Positions 13,303 to 24,476 of a DNA stretch of 64,000 bases are shown piece by piece. Below the pieces are notes generated by a model. The model ran no database searches, was not told the DNA's origin, and saw only the letters and a program-made list of their open reading frames with translations. Both the position numbers and the translations under genes were made by a program. Numbering within the stretch: the first letter of the stretch is position 1; every line of letters starts with the position of its first letter. The DNA comes from Proteromonas lacertae (taxonomy: Eukaryota > Sar > Bigyra > Opalinata > Proteromonadidae), in the NCBI GenBank assembly GCA_002245135.1, contig NGBS01000586.1, positions 282,252 to 346,251 on the forward strand, read 5' to 3'.

Positions 13303-14309
13303 TTAAAAGAATATATTTATAGCTATTCCAACACATACTATTGACACTATTATTCCACTCCAAAAATACAACATTCCATTATCTTTCATTCTACTGTAAT
13401 TATATTTACTGAAATTCTTATCATTCTCTTTTACAACAATTCCATTATAACATAATTCAATTCCTTCATATAACTTCATTATAACATTATATTTTCTATT
13501 TATTACACTTTTATCATCTTTATCCTTATTTTCTATTTTTAAATTTAATTGATAATTTACTGGTAAATGATCAAATGAATAAAGCGTTTTTATTTGTTTA
13601 TTTTTTCTTAATTCATTGATTTTACACATTGTATTAATTCTGCTCACTTCTCGTGGTATTTCAACTATTTCATATTTTATTCTGTCATCAGATGTTGTAT
13701 TGAAAGTGATGTTAAAGGAATTAGATTCTTTTGTAATCTTAGAAACTGGCTTTATATCACCGATTTCTTTCAATTGAGGTATATGGTCAGTTGCTATTCA
13801 ATAATTAAAATAAATTATTATTATATAAATACCATTCAAAAAGAATACTCCTAATTGAAAGGTAGAGTTCTGTTTAGCATATACTGTTATAAATAATCTT
13901 AAATATCTTGACTGAATAACTACTATATTATCTGTATAATTCCTGTCTGACACCCAAACACTGTTAGTATCTCTACTTGACTGTAAAAATGAAAGTATTG
14001 GTAATATGGGTGGTTGAATCATTAAATGAACATTACCAATACATGGAGATACAATTACTAGGATGCTTCCTTGGTGCATTTGAGACATAATCCAATCAAA
14101 GTGCATTTCTTCACCTATTGTTAAATTATATGTTGGTACATCGCTATTTGAATTTGGATCATATGTGAACTTGTGACAATTAGGAATAACTGTTCCATTC
14201 ATCGACTCACAAGGATTAGGAAAGGCAGTCTCTTTGGCATTGCAAAAGAACAGGAAAACAAAAAAAATTATCTAAAATATATGAATGTGAAACGAAATAC
14301 AAATGACAT
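13303..14309 (-). CDS. NDNF-like single-pass membrane protein, paralog 1
   Basis: Exons are 14301-14309, 13833-14271 and 13303-13793; introns are 29 nt (14272-14300) and 39 nt (13794-13832). The 312-residue product begins with a signal peptide split by the first intron (MSF then IIFFVFLFFCNA). A first domain follows with a VIVSPCIGNVHLMIQPP strand, then LRLFITVYAKQNSTFQLGVF. A second, fibronectin-like part has FNITFNTTSDDRIKYEIVEI and YNVIMKLYEGIELCYNG. It ends in one transmembrane helix (MLYFWSGIIVSIVCVGIAI) and almost no cytoplasmic tail. Order and motifs resemble animal NDNF (a PPC-like domain then FN3). Several N-x-T/S sites fit an extracellular location. It shares this architecture with three paralogs within 10 kb. 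Function unknown. Confidence 0.75.
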
Positions 14310-14421
14310 AAAAAATAACTGACAAAATACTTCAAACAGCAATTCAAACTTATTCTTAAAAATCTAAGGAACATCATCACAATCATTATATTTTAGATTA
14401 GTGATAATTCATAGGAACTAT

Positions 14422-14939
14422 TTAATCTTCTTCCATTGTATTCTCTATCATATTCTTCAATTCTGGAATTACATTGTCAATCTTGTCTTTTAACATCTCA
14501 TTCATTTCTTCTTCATTTTCTAAATCTAATATTGATTTTATAAATTCATCTTGTTCACTGATTATCTTTTTAGCTAATTTTATATTATCTCTTAATCTCT
14601 TTATTCGTTTCTATTGATTAAATTATAATATTTATCATTTCATATATATATATATATATATATTATATATACACTTTCTGTTTTCATCACCATTACTGGA
14701 TGTTCATTCAACTCATTTCCAGTTTCTATTAGATTATTTTGCTGTTCAATTCGAAATAATAATGCTTGGATTTTAGAATGTAAATAGGTTAAGTATTGTT
14801 GTTTGAAATAATCAACTGGCATTTCGATTATTTCTCTTGAACTTGCTTCTTCTTTGATTTGTTCTAATGAAAATACAACATCAGCTAAAGCAGTTGTTTG
14901 TTTATTTACTAAATCCTATATCACAAATTATAAATATAA

Positions 14940-14974
<35 letters not shown>

Positions 14975-15964
14975 TAAATACATCAACTGCATCTCTCAAT
15001 TCACTCACATAACTTCTCAATGTATCATTTTCTTTTTGTAATTCAATAAACTGATTATAATAACTCTCACTTACAACACTTTGAAATTCTTTGTAAGCTT
15101 TTTCTTTACTTACTTTATATTGAGGTACTGGCTTCATTTGACTATTTAATACAATACCACTTTTTAGTCTGTTTTCTAATGATTTAATCAATTCTTCTTG
15201 CTTTATTAAGTTTTCTTGATCTCTTAATTTATTTTGATATTTCAACATCCTTAGTTCATTAAATATTTTAGCATTTTTTTGATATTCTAAAATCAATTCA
15301 TTATTATTATTAATAGATTTTATTAAATTATCTCCTGATTCTTTTAATCTGTTTATATTTCCCTATTTTTGTATTAATATTTATTATATTATATTATATT
15401 ATATTATTTATACTTGATATTGATTTTCTAATCGACTGATTTTAAAATTGTTTCGTTCTTTCTCTTTGTTCTTTTCTGAATATAATTTCTTTATTTCTTT
15501 TTGTTTAATTTTTAGTTTGTTTATTTCTTCTTCTCCATTTTTGATTTTTTGATTTGTTTCTCGAATCTTATTTCTTATTATACTTTCATCATTTATTAAT
15601 CGATTTCTTTCAGCTTCTTTCTTTCGAAGAGTTATTTGAGATTCTTCCAAACTGCTCAAATCACTTCTTCTTTGATTGATTAGAGTATATAAACAGTTTA
15701 TTACTTTTATTGCATCTTCTTCTGATAACTGAAGAAAATTGGAAGGTACAGGAAATTTCATATCTTCCATTCTATCAATTGATTATCAATAATGAATATA
15801 CGTAATTTTTAAGAAAATTGCTTTATCATAAATAGAGATGACATTAGGATCTCCATGTGTAGGAGCTACATAGTTAAAATTTGATAAAATATACTCACTA
15901 CACATGCATCGGACATTTCAAAACTAGAATTTATGGATATGTCGTTTATACCGTCTATTTCCAT
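14422..15964 (-). CDS. ADIP/SSX2IP-like coiled-coil protein, copy A
   Basis: Start ATG at 15964 (MEIDGINDIS), then mini-introns of about 30 nt. The gene includes the motif THGDPNVISIYDKA, a conserved helical block (MKFPVPSNFLQLSEEDAIKV, residues near 45-65) and long coiled coils ending in PELKNMIENTMEED with TAA at 14422. The start (short N-terminal segment, helical head, long coiled coil) resembles the ADIP family (afadin/alpha-actinin-binding, SSX2IP), which works at junctions and centrosomes in animals. That assignment is by pattern only. Introns include an ATT/AAT trinucleotide run at 14940-14972 and a TA tract at 14642-14662. A second copy lies directly upstream at 16059-17637. Confidence 0.7.
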
Positions 15965-16058
15965 AGATTTTATAGTTATACATAAAAATACACTAAATAC
16001 ACTAAAACTTTGTATTTTGTATATACAACCAAAAACACAATAATACAATCATTTTATA

Positions 16059-16695
16059 TTAAAAAACTGATGATTCTGATGATATACTACCGCTCACAGA
16101 TGTTGGTTTCTTAGGTAGAGTTTCATCTTCTTCAATTGTTGTTTCATTTATCTCACTTGGCATTGCAAATGATATTCCATCAACTGGTGTCGGAGGAACA
16201 TTCTCTATCATATTCTTCAATTCTGGAATTACATTGTCAATCTTGTCTTTTAACATCTCATTCATTTCTTCTTCATTTTCTAAATCTAATATTGATTTTA
16301 TAAATTCATCTTGTTCACTGATTATCTTTTTAGCTAATTTTATATTATCTCTTAATCTCTTTATTCGTTTCTATTGATTAAATTATAATATTTATCATTT
16401 CATATATATATATATATATTATATATACACTTTCTGTTTTCATCACCATTACTGGATGTTCATTCAACTCATTTCCAGTTTCTATTAGATTATTTTGCTG
16501 TTCAATTCGAAATAATAATGCTTGGATTTTAGAATGTAAATAGGTTAAGTATTGTTGTTTGAAATAATCAACTGGCATTTCGATTATTTCTCTTGAACTT
16601 GCTTCTTCTTTGATTTGTTCTAATGAAAATACAACATCAGCTAAAGCAGTTGTTTGTTTATTTACTAAATCCTATATCACAAATTATAAATATAA

Positions 16696-16727
<32 letters not shown>

Positions 16728-17637
16728 TATAAATACATCAACTGCATCTCTCAATTCACTCACATAACTTCTCAATGTATCATTTTCTTTTTGTAATTCA
16801 ATAAACTGATTATAATAACTCTCACTTACAACACTTTGAAATTCTTCACATGCATCTTCTTCGCTTGTTTTCCATTCATATCGTGGTTCTAGTGGCATTG
16901 AGTCTTTACCTAATAAAACAGATCCATGACGGAATTTCTTTGATGAATTTGTTGATTTGATGTGGTTCACTAAAGCTTCTCCTGATTCTTTTAATCTGTT
17001 TATATTTCCCTATTTTTGTATTAATATTTATTATATTATATTATATTATATTATTTATACTTGATATTGATTTTCTAATCGACTGATTTTAAAATTGTTT
17101 CGTTCTTTCTCTTTGTTCTTTTCTGAATATAATTTCTTTATTTCTTTTTGTTTAATTTTTAGTTTGTTTATTTCTTCTTCTCCATTTTTGATTTTTTGAT
17201 TTGTTTCTCGAATCTTATTTCTTATTATACTTTCATCATTTATTAATCGATTTCTTTCAGCTTCTTTCTTTCGAAGAGTTATTTGAGATTCTTCCAAACT
17301 GCTCAAATCACTTCTTCTTTGATTGATTAGAGTATATAAACAGTTTATTACTTTTATTGCATCTTCTTCTGATAACTGAAGAAAATTGGAAGGTACAGGA
17401 AATTTCATATCTTCCATTCTATCAATTGATTATCAATAATGAATATACGTAATTTTTAAGAAAATTGCTTTATCATAAATAGAGATGACATTAGGATCTC
17501 CATGTGTAGGAGCTACATAGTTAAAATTTGATAAAATATACTCTGAGCTCCTGTATCAGACATAGTAACGCTAGTTGCTGTTGATCTGCTATCTATAAAA
17601 TACTCAGATATTAAAATATACCATCATCCTCTTCCAT
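16059..17637 (-). CDS. ADIP/SSX2IP-like coiled-coil protein, copy B
   Basis: Paralog of copy A in the same orientation. The start is ATG at 17637 (MEEDD, then a 29-nt intron); its first coding exons differ from copy A up to THGDPN. The head block encoded at 17055-17417 is identical in translation to copy A. The following exon is different: copy A has about 70 residues of charged coiled coil, whereas copy B has a shorter segment with KFRHGSVLLGKDSMPLEPRY. Both rejoin at EFQSVVSESYYNQ. The C terminus is extended (VPPTPVDGISFAMPSEINE...SSESSVF) and the stop is at 16059. The mixture of identical and divergent blocks, including introns, indicates tandem duplication plus gene conversion. Function inferred only as for copy A. 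Confidence 0.7.
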
Positions 17638-17789
17638 AATTTCAAATTTTAAATAAAATACAAAGAAATACACTCAAAATACACACAAATTTTGTATTCT
17701 GTTTAAATAGCCAAAACAACATAAATATTATAAAATAAAATAATTAACTGGAAAATAGAAATAGACATATACATATAGGATATTAAAAT

Positions 17790-18797
17790 TTAATCAATAT
17801 GTTGATACCTCTTTGTTAGTCTCATTTTCATGAAGACCATCAACATAATAATCAATATAACTACTACTATAATAACTACTATGATTGCTATTGTTGTGCC
17901 TTTTGATACATTCGTTGCAGTATATTCAAATTCTGGAGTTCCTTGAGTTCCTCGATATGCTATTGATAAACCAGATTTAAGATGAACTACTGCATTAAAA
18001 GTATAATTCACATTTTGAACTAAATCTTTAACCATTACAGACTTCTTACTATTAGGCGAAGGATTTACTATAGATTCTGATTTTGCTGCTACTTTTGCTT
18101 TGATTAATTCTTGTAGTCCACATTCTGTTTTCATTACACATTCATCTTCTGCACCATCAATTATATTGCATTTGGTACCTGCTCTTTTAGATCTTTGGAC
18201 TTTATAAACATCATATGTGGCTTCAGAATCACTTGTTGTATTAAATGTGACATTCATTTCCATCGGATCACCTTTCAATATGATGTCATCAATCTCAGGA
18301 GAGACAGCTTCCATATAATCTATGTCATCAACATCTGGAGGATCAGTATAATACACACCAATTTGATATTTTGTATCGTTATAAGAAAAGACCTTTATAA
18401 ATAATGCGATAAAACGAGATGGAACAGTTATTATATTATCTGCATATCCTGCACTTTCAGACCAATACTGATCCATATCAAGATCTGATACATTTGCAAT
18501 AGGAGGATATACTGTTAACTTAATACTACCATAGCATGGTGAAGCCATTATTGTAATATTCTGACTAGTTGGTATTTTATTATAAGCAAATTCAAAAAGC
18601 CTGTATACACCAGGTTCCTGAGAATATATGTGTTCACTTTTGTTGGTATTTTGATCATGTTCGTGGAGTATTATACAACCTTCTATAAGCGCACCTTTAT
18701 TATCGTGACAAGGTAGACGTCTATCACATAAAAGCAGAGATCAGCAAAATGATAAGTATCTAAAAGTAAAAATTAATTTATATACTATATATTTCAT
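17790..18797 (-). CDS. NDNF-like single-pass membrane protein, paralog 2 (frameshift near start)
   Basis: A signal-peptide exon (ATG at 18797, MKYI) is joined by a 26-nt intron (18760-18785) to ILIILLISAFM. A one-base shift near 18725-18735 separates the signal peptide from the long downstream frame, which starts at RRLPCHDNKG and runs to 17790. The body contains ITIMASPCYGSIKLTVYPP, KYQIGVYYTDPPDVDD, MNVTFNTTSDSEATYDVYK, paired cysteines (CNIIDG...C..KTECGL) and VNYTFNAVVHLKSGLSIAYR. A hydrophobic helix (TTIAIIVVIIVVVILIIMLM) and a short basic tail (KMRLTKRYQHID) follow. It is very similar to paralog 3, with long stretches identical at the DNA level. The frameshift may be a sequencing error. 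Confidence 0.7.
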
Positions 18798-19151
18798 CTA
18801 TAGGGTTAGAAATAATCAAAACCACTATTTCAATTTTTGTAACTGATGACTATTCCAGAATAATGTCATTTTTTCTAATTCTTATTTCTTCACACTTACC
18901 TATTCATTGAATTATATTAATGTATTATTAATTTCATTAATGTATTGCGTATATAAAAATTTATTGTATGTTATTTTTACTGGTTATAGTAGAATGTTAA
19001 TGTTAGTGCAATTGCTATAACCATTGAAATTGATTGTTTGATATTTTTTTAGCATCTAGATAATTAAATTATATAAATTATGAATAATTAAGAATTAACT
19101 TAAACAAACAAGTATTCTCTTAAGTTAAATAATTACAATTAAATATTACCT
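18798..19151. other. intergenic, no gene seen
   Basis: AT-rich spacer between two tandem NDNF-like genes. It contains the promoter of paralog 2 and the 3' region of paralog 3. No ORF, RNA gene or repeat was recognised. Confidence 0.4.
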
Positions 19152-20238
19152 TCATAAATATATGTTTACATTATTATATATACCTAAACTTTTGTCAATA
19201 TCTCTATTTTCGTAACTATTTGTTTTTATTCGTTCATACCTTTTTACTAACCTCATTTTCATATAAATCATCAATATGATAAGTAAAATAACTACCACTA
19301 CAATAGACACAATTATTGCTATTGTTGTGCCTTTTGATACATTCGTTGCAGTATATTCAAATTCTGGAGTTCCTTGAGTTCCTCGATATGCTATTGATAA
19401 ACCAGATTTAAGATGAACTACTGCATTAAAAGTATAATTCACATTTTGAACTAAATCTTTAACCATTACAGACTTCTTACTATTAGGCGAAGGATTTACT
19501 ATAGATTCTGATTTTGTAGCCACTTTTTGTTCAATTAATTCTTCAATTCCACACTCAGTTTTCACTACACAATGTTCTTCATCTCCATCAACTATATTAC
19601 ATGGTATACCACTCTTTTTAGATCTTTGTATCTTATAAACATCATATGTGGCTTCAGAATCACTTGTTGTATTAAATGTGACATTCATTTCCATCGGATC
19701 ACCTTTCAATATGATGTCATCAATCTCAGGAGAGGCAGCTTCCATGTAATCGATCTTATCTAAGTCGGGAGATTTAGTATAATACACACCTAACTTATAT
19801 CTTGTATCATTTAATGCAATAATTGAAATTTTTAGATTTGCAAATACTGCTGGTACTGTAATTAAATTATCAGCATATTCTTCTTCACTGTGCCAAGTAT
19901 TTTCACCTATTTCTTTTGGAAATTCATCTGTTGGCGGTGATACTAACAGTTGTATAGTTCCATGACATGGAGATGCAAAAATTGTTATATTTGAATTCCA
20001 AGGAGGCATTTTTTCAGCAACAAATTCATAATATCGAATGGAGTTTTTTTTCTTGTTCAAAAACCATTTCAGTATTGTTAGCATATGGTCCTTCACTAAT
20101 TTCATCACAATTAACAATTTCATCACCCGATATCTTGTGACAAGCTTCATGAACACTATAAACGGATTCAAAAATTGCAGCAAATGCCTATTAACAATTA
20201 AATAGGTTGTATTATACCACCAAATAGATAAAATTCAT
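19152..20238 (-). CDS. NDNF-like single-pass membrane protein, paralog 3 (homopolymer frameshift)
   Basis: A signal-peptide exon at 20218-20238 (MNFIYLV), then a 30-nt intron (20188-20217) and AFAAIFESVYS. The N-terminal domain (HEACHKISGDEIVNC) is open to the T-run at 20044-20051, where the frame changes. One more A on the coding strand would join it to the downstream frame starting IRYYEFVAEK. The rest matches paralog 2: ITIFASPCHGTIQLLVSPP, RYKLGVYYTKSPDLDK, FNTTSDSEATYDVYK, VNYTFNAVVHLKSG, a TM helix near the end, and a longer cytoplasmic tail (about 35 residues). The frameshift sits in an 8-base homopolymer, the classic place for a sequencing indel, so the gene is probably functional. 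Confidence 0.72.
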
Positions 20239-20355
20239 ATTACAAAAAATAGTACCGTTTCTTAACTGAATGTTATTTTTATAAATCGTAATAAATAATC
20301 ATAATAATAAAACGCAAACACTTTTAGAAGTACATAATGATGATTGTTAATAAAA

Positions 20356-21869
20356 TTATATCAAATTTTCAGAAAGTAGATTATTCGAGTGATATTCATT
20401 CACTAAGTCTTCAAACCCCAATTTTATTAACAATCTTTCAAGTTCTTTTCTTTCTACTCTTTGTTTTTCTACAGTGACATATTTTACCTCGCCAAATAAA
20501 GGTGCAAATAATAACAACATCATTAAAATCAAATTCACTAATAATCCAATGTAAAGTATTGTTTCACTAAATACTTTATTATAATATTCATCAATACTAC
20601 TACAAGTATTATCATTTAAGAAATCACACTAATCAATATTATTATTATTATATACTTTACTGGAGGAAATATGATTTATACAACACTTTTCATGTGTTTC
20701 AGAATAATTTGATATATTATTGGCAAACATACCATTTATGCAAAAAATCAAACCTGTCACACAAAATACTAACTGTATTGCTAATATTATATATCTATAG
20801 CCTTTTTGCTTGTTTTCTAAACATTTAATATATAATTTTTTATAACTCAGTGAAAAAATAAGCATAAGAATTGAATGGACTAATTTGACTATATATATAT
20901 CTTTAGAAATTAAATTAAAACCAATTCTACCAGCATAAACCAACTCTATTACACTCCATACAACATATGCTAGAGTTATAATCTATTTTATTTTATTTTA
21001 ACATATATTATACACTCAAAATTACAGTTACAATAGAAAGTCTCTGATAATAAACTGATAATTGATTTGTTTTACCACAACCCTTTTCATAAACATTGGG
21101 ATTCTTTTGTAATTTTTTTCTTATAGATTCTATCCCATATTTATTAATTCTATATCTTAATTTTTTTAATTTTTCTGAATCAATTATTTCTTCAGATATT
21201 TTACCTTCATTTTTTAACATTTTTCTGGTAAAGAAAATATAACTAAGCTGTTTAGATTATATTACATATAATAGATACTGCAATAAACATAAAAAATACT
21301 GAACTCATTATATTAGTCATTATTCCAATATTTTCAATATAATCAAATTGACCTTTTGTCATATTAAATGATTCACATCCATAGCTTTCCATAAAATTGC
21401 ATTTGATTGAATATGTCAAGTCAGGACAACAAATACTCATTGTATTATTTACTTTTTCATCTGTTATAGAAGATGATGGTAAAACAAACAAGCAACATAC
21501 TAGAATAAGAAATATAGCCAAATTAGGTATTAGAACAATTGACTCTATAGTACTCCACATTCTTGAAGATATAGATTCGCCATAGTAAATGAATATTAAC
21601 ATTGCTATTATTCCATAAAACATCAATATTAGTGGATATACTCCTAACAATTTTGGAATTACATCAAATCCTATTCAGTAAAGTATATTTATTATTTAAT
21701 AAATACCCATTGAAGATGATTTATTAAATACAATTATTCCATAGGTTAATAACACTATACACCATACCTATAGGTGAAAACATTAATGGCGATACTATAT
21801 TAATAGCGATAATAACATATTGTCCAACATTTCTGGATAATGATTGTGACTTACTATAACTTCAACCAT
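20356..21869 (-). pseudogene. double tetraspanin-like membrane protein with in-frame TAG
   Basis: The minus strand encodes two consecutive four-helix units. Unit 1 has helices around YVIIAINIVWCIVLL, LILMFYGIIAMLIFI and LAIFLILVCCLFVL. A large extracellular loop with CCPDLTYSIKCNF and ESYGCESF then leads into a fourth helix (MSSVFFMFIAVSII). Unit 2 repeats the plan, with a loop holding CCINH and CDFLNDNTC, and ends in LYIGLLVNLILMMLLLFAP. The CC plus two further loop cysteines resemble tetraspanins. Introns of about 28-36 nt (for example GTATCG...CTATAG in unit 1) fit. Two features break it: a frame change near 21215-21230, and an in-frame TAG at 20629-20631 inside the second loop, after which the same frame continues. 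The start at 21869 is uncertain. It is either a pseudogene or two genes. Confidence 0.55.
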
Positions 21870-22330
21870 TTTAAAATTTCAAAAATATATTCGTTTCAGT
21901 TTCAGTTTTTATTCAATATGTTGTTATAGAAATTATATATGTAGAAAATAATAATACTATGAGCTAATTATTACTATTCTACTGTTTAAATTAAGTCAAT
22001 ATTATGATAAACTTTAGTTTTTAAATAATACACGAAAAATACTTTAAAAACAATTTTATATATATTAGTTTAGCTATGTAATTCTAGTAAACATTTGTTA
22101 TATTACACCTTTGCTTAGTTATTTTTCATTATTTCGACGAAGATATTATTATAAATGAAAACATTTGCATCATAATATATTCATTAAAACCTTTTAATAG
22201 CAAACTGAACAGTAGAAACTGTAATAAATTCAAAAATATCTCAAAAAAGCTTGATAGAACAAATATAATAACTGTTGGAATTATCAAACGAAAATTTTTA
22301 TTTCTCTTTACTGAGCCATTGAATAGATTA
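21870..22330. promoter_or_regulatory. divergent intergenic region
   Basis: About 460 bp of AT-rich sequence between the divergent tetraspanin-like gene (minus) and NDNF-like paralog 4 (plus). No ORF or repeat was recognised. It presumably holds both promoters. Confidence 0.35.
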
Positions 22331-23449
22331 ATGAATAGTTTATATGTATAAAATTTATTTATTATACATCTTTTATAGGTTATATTTTTCCTTGTATTAT
22401 TACAAGGTTCATTAAGTAAAAATGCTGCTTCACCCTGGCCTATATGCTATGATCATAATGAAGAAGAAGTAAAAAACTGCCAATGAATTAAAGGCAGGTC
22501 CTTATAAAAATGGAATCCCAGCAAATTTCACAATTTCAGCAGGAGAAGAAATTCATTTCGATTGGATGTTAGATGATTTTTCTTACATTAACCAAGAAAA
22601 TCCTCCAAATATATCTATTGTAGCTTCACCTTGTGTAGGAAATGTTTATCTTTTAGTAAAGCCTCCACTTGATCCTCATCCTTCGTATGTAAATGGTAAA
22701 CCAGGAGATAATGAAGGATGGTCAGCTACTTATAATTATTCCGACAATGCTTTAAGTGTTCCTTTACAAATTGGTAGATACTATATAACTGTATATGCTG
22801 TTGAAGATAGTGAATTCCAAATAGGTTTATATATCTTAAATGGTATTTACATTATATATATATATATATATATATATATCTTATAGATACTTTGGATTTA
22901 CCCGATCTACAAGATGATACTGTTATGGATGCAAAGGCACCAGAATTAAACAGTTTAGTAATGGCTGGAGATCTAATGACTATGAATATATTCTATAACT
23001 CAACAGGTATCAAAGGTGCAAAATATGAAATGTATACTGTTCAACATGCTAATAGAAATGAGACTTGTGGTTTAAAGAATAAAGGAGATCACCCTGGTGA
23101 TTGTGTAGTAAAAACTTCGTGTGGTTTAAAAAGATTAGAAGAAAAAGGTTATGCTAAAATATCAAAACAATGGAATAGTACTGTAGATGATAATAACATG
23201 ACAACTGTAGGTGATTTAGTGCAAAATGTGAATTACACTTTTAATATTGTTGTAACATTACCAGAAGGATTAAAATTGGCATACACTGGTACTGAAGGTA
23301 CTCCAGAATTCCATTATGAAGCTACAGCTGTTGATAAGACAACTACTATTGTAATTATTGTGGTAGTTTGTGTGATTATTGTGGTTGTTATTATAGGTAT
23401 GATATTATTGAAGATTAAATTAAGTAAATCCTATCAGAAGATGACATAG
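22331..23449 (+). CDS. NDNF-like single-pass membrane protein, paralog 4 (frameshift)
   Basis: ATG at 22331; exon 1 is 15 nt (MNSLY). A 33-nt intron (22346-22378) splits the signal peptide (VIFFLVLLQGSLS). After a short Cys-containing segment, an extra C near 22478-22481 (TGCC) shifts the frame; removing it restores NELKAGPYKNG and the downstream frame. A 44-nt intron composed mainly of TA repeats (22843-22886) follows, then the second domain at 22887-23449. Motifs are ISIVASPCVGNVYLLVKPP, YYITVYAVEDSEFQIGLY, MNIFYNSTGIKGAKYEMYT, VNYTFNIVVTLPEGLKLAYTG, a TM helix (TTIVIIVVVCVIIVVVIIGM) and a tail KIKLSKSYQKMT. It is the only member of the cluster on the plus strand. Same family as the three others; the role is unknown. 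Confidence 0.72.
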
Positions 23450-23667
23450 AAGTAAATTTCACACAATTTATTAGTTACATTTTCTTTATATAAAAAAAGT
23501 ATTTTATATTGTATTATTAATATAATTTTGTTTTGATTTCCCGTATTTATCACAGTCAATATGAAATACACTAAAAATACAGATTTATACACCAAAATAC
23601 ATTTTTCTGTTATTATTTTTTACCCTATTATATATATATTTAATCACTAAATAAATATTTTAAATAC

Positions 23668-24393
23668 ATGGGTAAGACTAGCACAGATCTTAAAATAGTA
23701 AGCATCAGTGTAACTGATCCAGTTATTTGTATCAGTTATGAAAAGAAGTCGATAGGTTTTTATCTAGTAAAATCTGTGATTAAAGAGGGTATATATAATG
23801 TGAATTTACAAGTGTATCATCGATATCAAGATTTTATTAGTCTTCAAAACAATTTAGTTGATCAATATCCTGATGCACCATTTCCACAAATGCCACCAAG
23901 AGAAATCCCGTGGTTTGTGGACCATACAAATCCAAATTTCCTCCAAAAGAGGAAAGATCTATTCGACAGTTATTTAAAACAGTTGTTAGACATTCTCTCA
24001 AAAGAAAAGAATTATTTACTATTAAATTTTCTTGGTTATTACGACAAAGAATTAAGAGAAGTGTCATTATTGTTTTACACTCCAACAATAGGTATAAAAT
24101 TAAAAGAAAATGAAAAAGATGAAAATTATAAAGCAGTAATAATGTCATTCCCACATACAAAAGATGATAAGCCAAGTGCAGCAGAATTATCAAATTTGAT
24201 AGATATTGGAGATTGTATATCAAATATAAACGGAGAAACGATGAAATCAAAAGCATTTGATGAAGTATCAGCTATATTACAACTTAGTGATAAAAGGCCA
24301 ACGATAATCACGTTTAGAGGGAAAATGATAAAATCAACTGAAGATGAGAAATTTGATGATGATACAAATAATAACAATATTAATAATAAATAG
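23668..24393 (+). CDS. PX-PDZ domain protein
   Basis: Single exon, 241 residues, ATG at 23668. Residues about 20-130 form a PX domain: YHRYQDFISLQNNLVDQYP (the R-Y-x-D-F phosphoinositide-binding motif), a proline stretch FPQMPPREIPW, then FLQKRKDLFDSYLKQLLDIL. Residues about 140-225 resemble a PDZ domain (GIKLKEN, IDIGDCISNINGETMKSKAF, VSAILQLSDKRPTIITF). The C terminus is an Asn-rich tail. PX domains bind PI3P on endosomes and PDZ domains bind C-terminal peptides, so a membrane-trafficking scaffold is likely. The PX-then-PDZ order is the reverse of animal SNX27 (PDZ-PX). The gene is intact. Confidence 0.8.
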   Translation: MGKTSTDLKIVSISVTDPVICISYEKKSIGFYLVKSVIKEGIYNVNLQVYHRYQDFISLQNNLVDQYPDAPFPQMPPREIPWFVDHTNPNFLQKRKDLFDSYLKQLLDILSKEKNYLLLNFLGYYDKELREVSLLFYTPTIGIKLKENEKDENYKAVIMSFPHTKDDKPSAAELSNLIDIGDCISNINGETMKSKAFDEVSAILQLSDKRPTIITFRGKMIKSTEDEKFDDDTNNNNINNK

Positions 24394-24476
24394 AAATTAT
24401 ACAAAAAAAACAAACAATAAGTCAGTTTTATTATTATACAATTGAAAATTATTAAATGTAGCTAAATTAAATTATC

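Noticed and set aside
20356-21869. Reassigned TAG codon (TAG read as an amino acid)
   Set aside because: The ATIC gene ends with the conserved LFHH followed directly by TAG, and TAA, TAG and TGA all end conserved frames here; one TAG in one gene is better explained by mutation or error.
22843-22886. TA-repeat tract taken as a promoter or origin element
   Set aside because: It is bounded by GT and TAG, and removing it joins two parts of an NDNF-like reading frame, so it is an intron.
24126-24413. Minus-strand frames overlapping the PX-PDZ gene
   Set aside because: They are complementary to a recognised domain gene and show no domain or splice structure of their own.
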